In this document: positions 63,207 to 64,000 of the stretch, in pieces
How positions within the stretch are numbered: position 1 is the first letter of the stretch
How the letters are laid out: the number at the start of each line of letters is the position of its first letter
From: Gilvibacter sp. SZ-19
GTDB lineage: Bacteria > Bacteroidota > Bacteroidia > Flavobacteriales > Flavobacteriaceae
Direction of reading: 5' to 3'
DNA: 64,000 bases
Assembly: GCF_002163875.1 (NCBI RefSeq)
Contig: NZ_CP019333.1
Location: forward strand, 1-64,000
Translations under genes and position numbers: made by a program
Notes under the pieces: model-generated
Databases searched by the model: none
Told to the model about the DNA's origin: nothing
What the model saw: the letters and a program-made list of their open reading frames with translations, nothing else

Positions 63207-64000
63207 CTAGGCCACTTGGTTTACTACTTCAGCTTTATTTTCGGATTGATAGAAAAACTTTTTTAGAATAAAGAACAAGGCCAAAATACCAATAAATGAC
63301 ATCAGTGAGGTTACGGGAGAACGCACAAAGAAGAATATCATTGGATAGAACATTGCTCCAATGACCAAGTCTAAGGACTTAGATCGGGTACATCTTATAA
63401 AGAAGTTCTCACTTGATTTGAGCGCCCATCCAATCAGAAATATTACTATTAAACTAAAGTAGCCAAAGTCTACAAAGAGCTCCCCAGTAAAACCTAGAGA
63501 AGCACTGTGATTTTCACTCACTACTTGAACCTTGCGAATAAACCAATAACCTAACATAGTAGGTTTGTCGGGCCAAATTGCCCTCGGCACCCAAAAGTAT
63601 AATATAAAACTACTGGCTTTTCCATATTGATGCTTTACTGTCGGATCTTCATAATACTTCAATAATTTGGTGGTGATATCTACAACCAACTCATTACTGC
63701 CGAAAGCTCCAACTTTTTGAGGTAAGGTCCTTTTGGAATCGTCCAAACTAATGTTAACCGTACCTTGAGGATTCAAGCCAGTTCGGGATTGTTTCATCAT
63801 AATACTAGTCAACAAGAACATTATCGCTCCAAGACCCAAAAAAACGTAATTCTTAGTGCTCAATTTAGTGCTGCGCAGAGACAGTCCTACTATGACTAAG
63901 CCCAAAACAGAGAAAAGTAAATGGAAACGTGTTCCGATTAGAAACAGCAAAAACCAAATTGGTATAGATAGCAATAAAGGCCAAACCAAATTAGGTTTTT
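63207..64000 (-). CDS. Wzy-like O-antigen/capsule polymerase, partial at window edge
   Basis: The frame is still open at base 64000, so only the C-terminal 264 or so residues are present; the first codons in the window read KPNLVWPLL. At least five membrane segments, with a large outer loop containing WVPRAIWPDKPTMLGYWFI and SLGFTGELFVDFGYFSLIV, which fits oligosaccharide repeat-unit polymerases. Such proteins join flipped repeat units outside the inner membrane. It is the only polymerase candidate here and completes a Wzx/Wzy set. Confidence 0.72.
   Translation of the reverse strand, partial: KPNLVWPLLLSIPIWFLLFLIGTRFHLLFSVLGLVIVGLSLRSTKLSTKNYVFLGLGAIMFLLTSIMMKQSRTGLNPQGTVNISLDDSKRTLPQKVGAFGSNELVVDITTKLLKYYEDPTVKHQYGKASSFILYFWVPRAIWPDKPTMLGYWFIRKVQVVSENHSASLGFTGELFVDFGYFSLIVIFLIGWALKSSENFFIRCTRSKSLDLVIGAMFYPMIFFFVRSPVTSLMSFIGILALFFILKKFFYQSENKAEVVNQVA

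Noticed and set aside
1-64000. CRISPR arrays, rRNA or tRNA genes
   Set aside because: No regularly spaced repeats of CRISPR size and no rRNA or tRNA signature were seen on either strand; the GTCATC array is too short in unit and mixed in direction to be CRISPR.

Overview
The window is chromosomal DNA of a member of the Bacteroidota, most likely a marine Flavobacteriaceae. Support comes from a gldF-gldG gliding-motility gene next to dnaN, DUF4294 and DUF4870 proteins, an ECF sigma/FecR/TonB-dependent-receptor unit, A-rich start contexts instead of strong Shine-Dalgarno sites, and -7 promoter elements of the TAnnTTTG type. The genus cannot be named from the sequence alone.

Layout. (1) 1-17932 is core chromosome: DUF4294 protein, M42 aminopeptidase, a lipoprotein, an MBOAT/SGNH acyl-transfer pair, an alanine/glycine:cation symporter, a PagL-like lipid A deacylase, DUF1304 protein, purC, phoH, a SAM hydroxide adenosyltransferase, a fused gldFG gene, dnaN, a DUF4870 gene with a 36-residue companion, and mnmE. 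(2) 17915-37053 is an integrated, AT-rich mobile element in the 3' end of mnmE. Its two ends carry 18-bp related sites that both encode FCIGK-stop, the conserved MnmE C-terminus. It has a tyrosine recombinase, an excisionase-like HTH protein, a helicase-like and a Toprim replication protein with an iteron-like array of GTCATC motifs between them, MobC and a HxH relaxase. It has no conjugative transfer genes, so it looks like an integrative mobilizable element. (3) Its cargo (24055-36826) is a complete group 2a-like [NiFe] uptake hydrogenase locus: small and large subunits, C-terminal protease, two unrecognised small proteins, a TPR protein, hypA-hypB-hypF-hypC-hypD-hypE, an NHL-propeller protein, and a convergent UreH-type nickel permease. 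The element therefore appears to carry nearly everything needed for H2 oxidation. (4) 37149-45741 returns to chromosome: a TonB protein, a TonB-dependent receptor with FecR and ECF sigma factor, two lipoproteins sharing a repeated domain, and a Wzi-like outer-membrane protein. (5) 45752-64000 is a minus-strand capsule or surface-polysaccharide cluster with the full set for UDP-diacetylbacillosamine and its phosphotransferase (pglF/E/D/C-like), the full set for UDP-L-FucNAc (fnlA/B/C-like) with a WbuB-like transferase, further glycosyltransferases, a Wzx flippase, four consecutive sulfotransferases, a polysaccharide deacetylase and a truncated Wzy-like polymerase running off the right edge.

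The most interesting item is the hydrogenase carried on a mobilizable element at mnmE, with an uncharacterised partner set (two small cysteine-free proteins, TPR protein, NHL protein) and a strong intrinsic terminator placed between the structural and maturation genes. All family calls are from reading motifs; no database search was possible.
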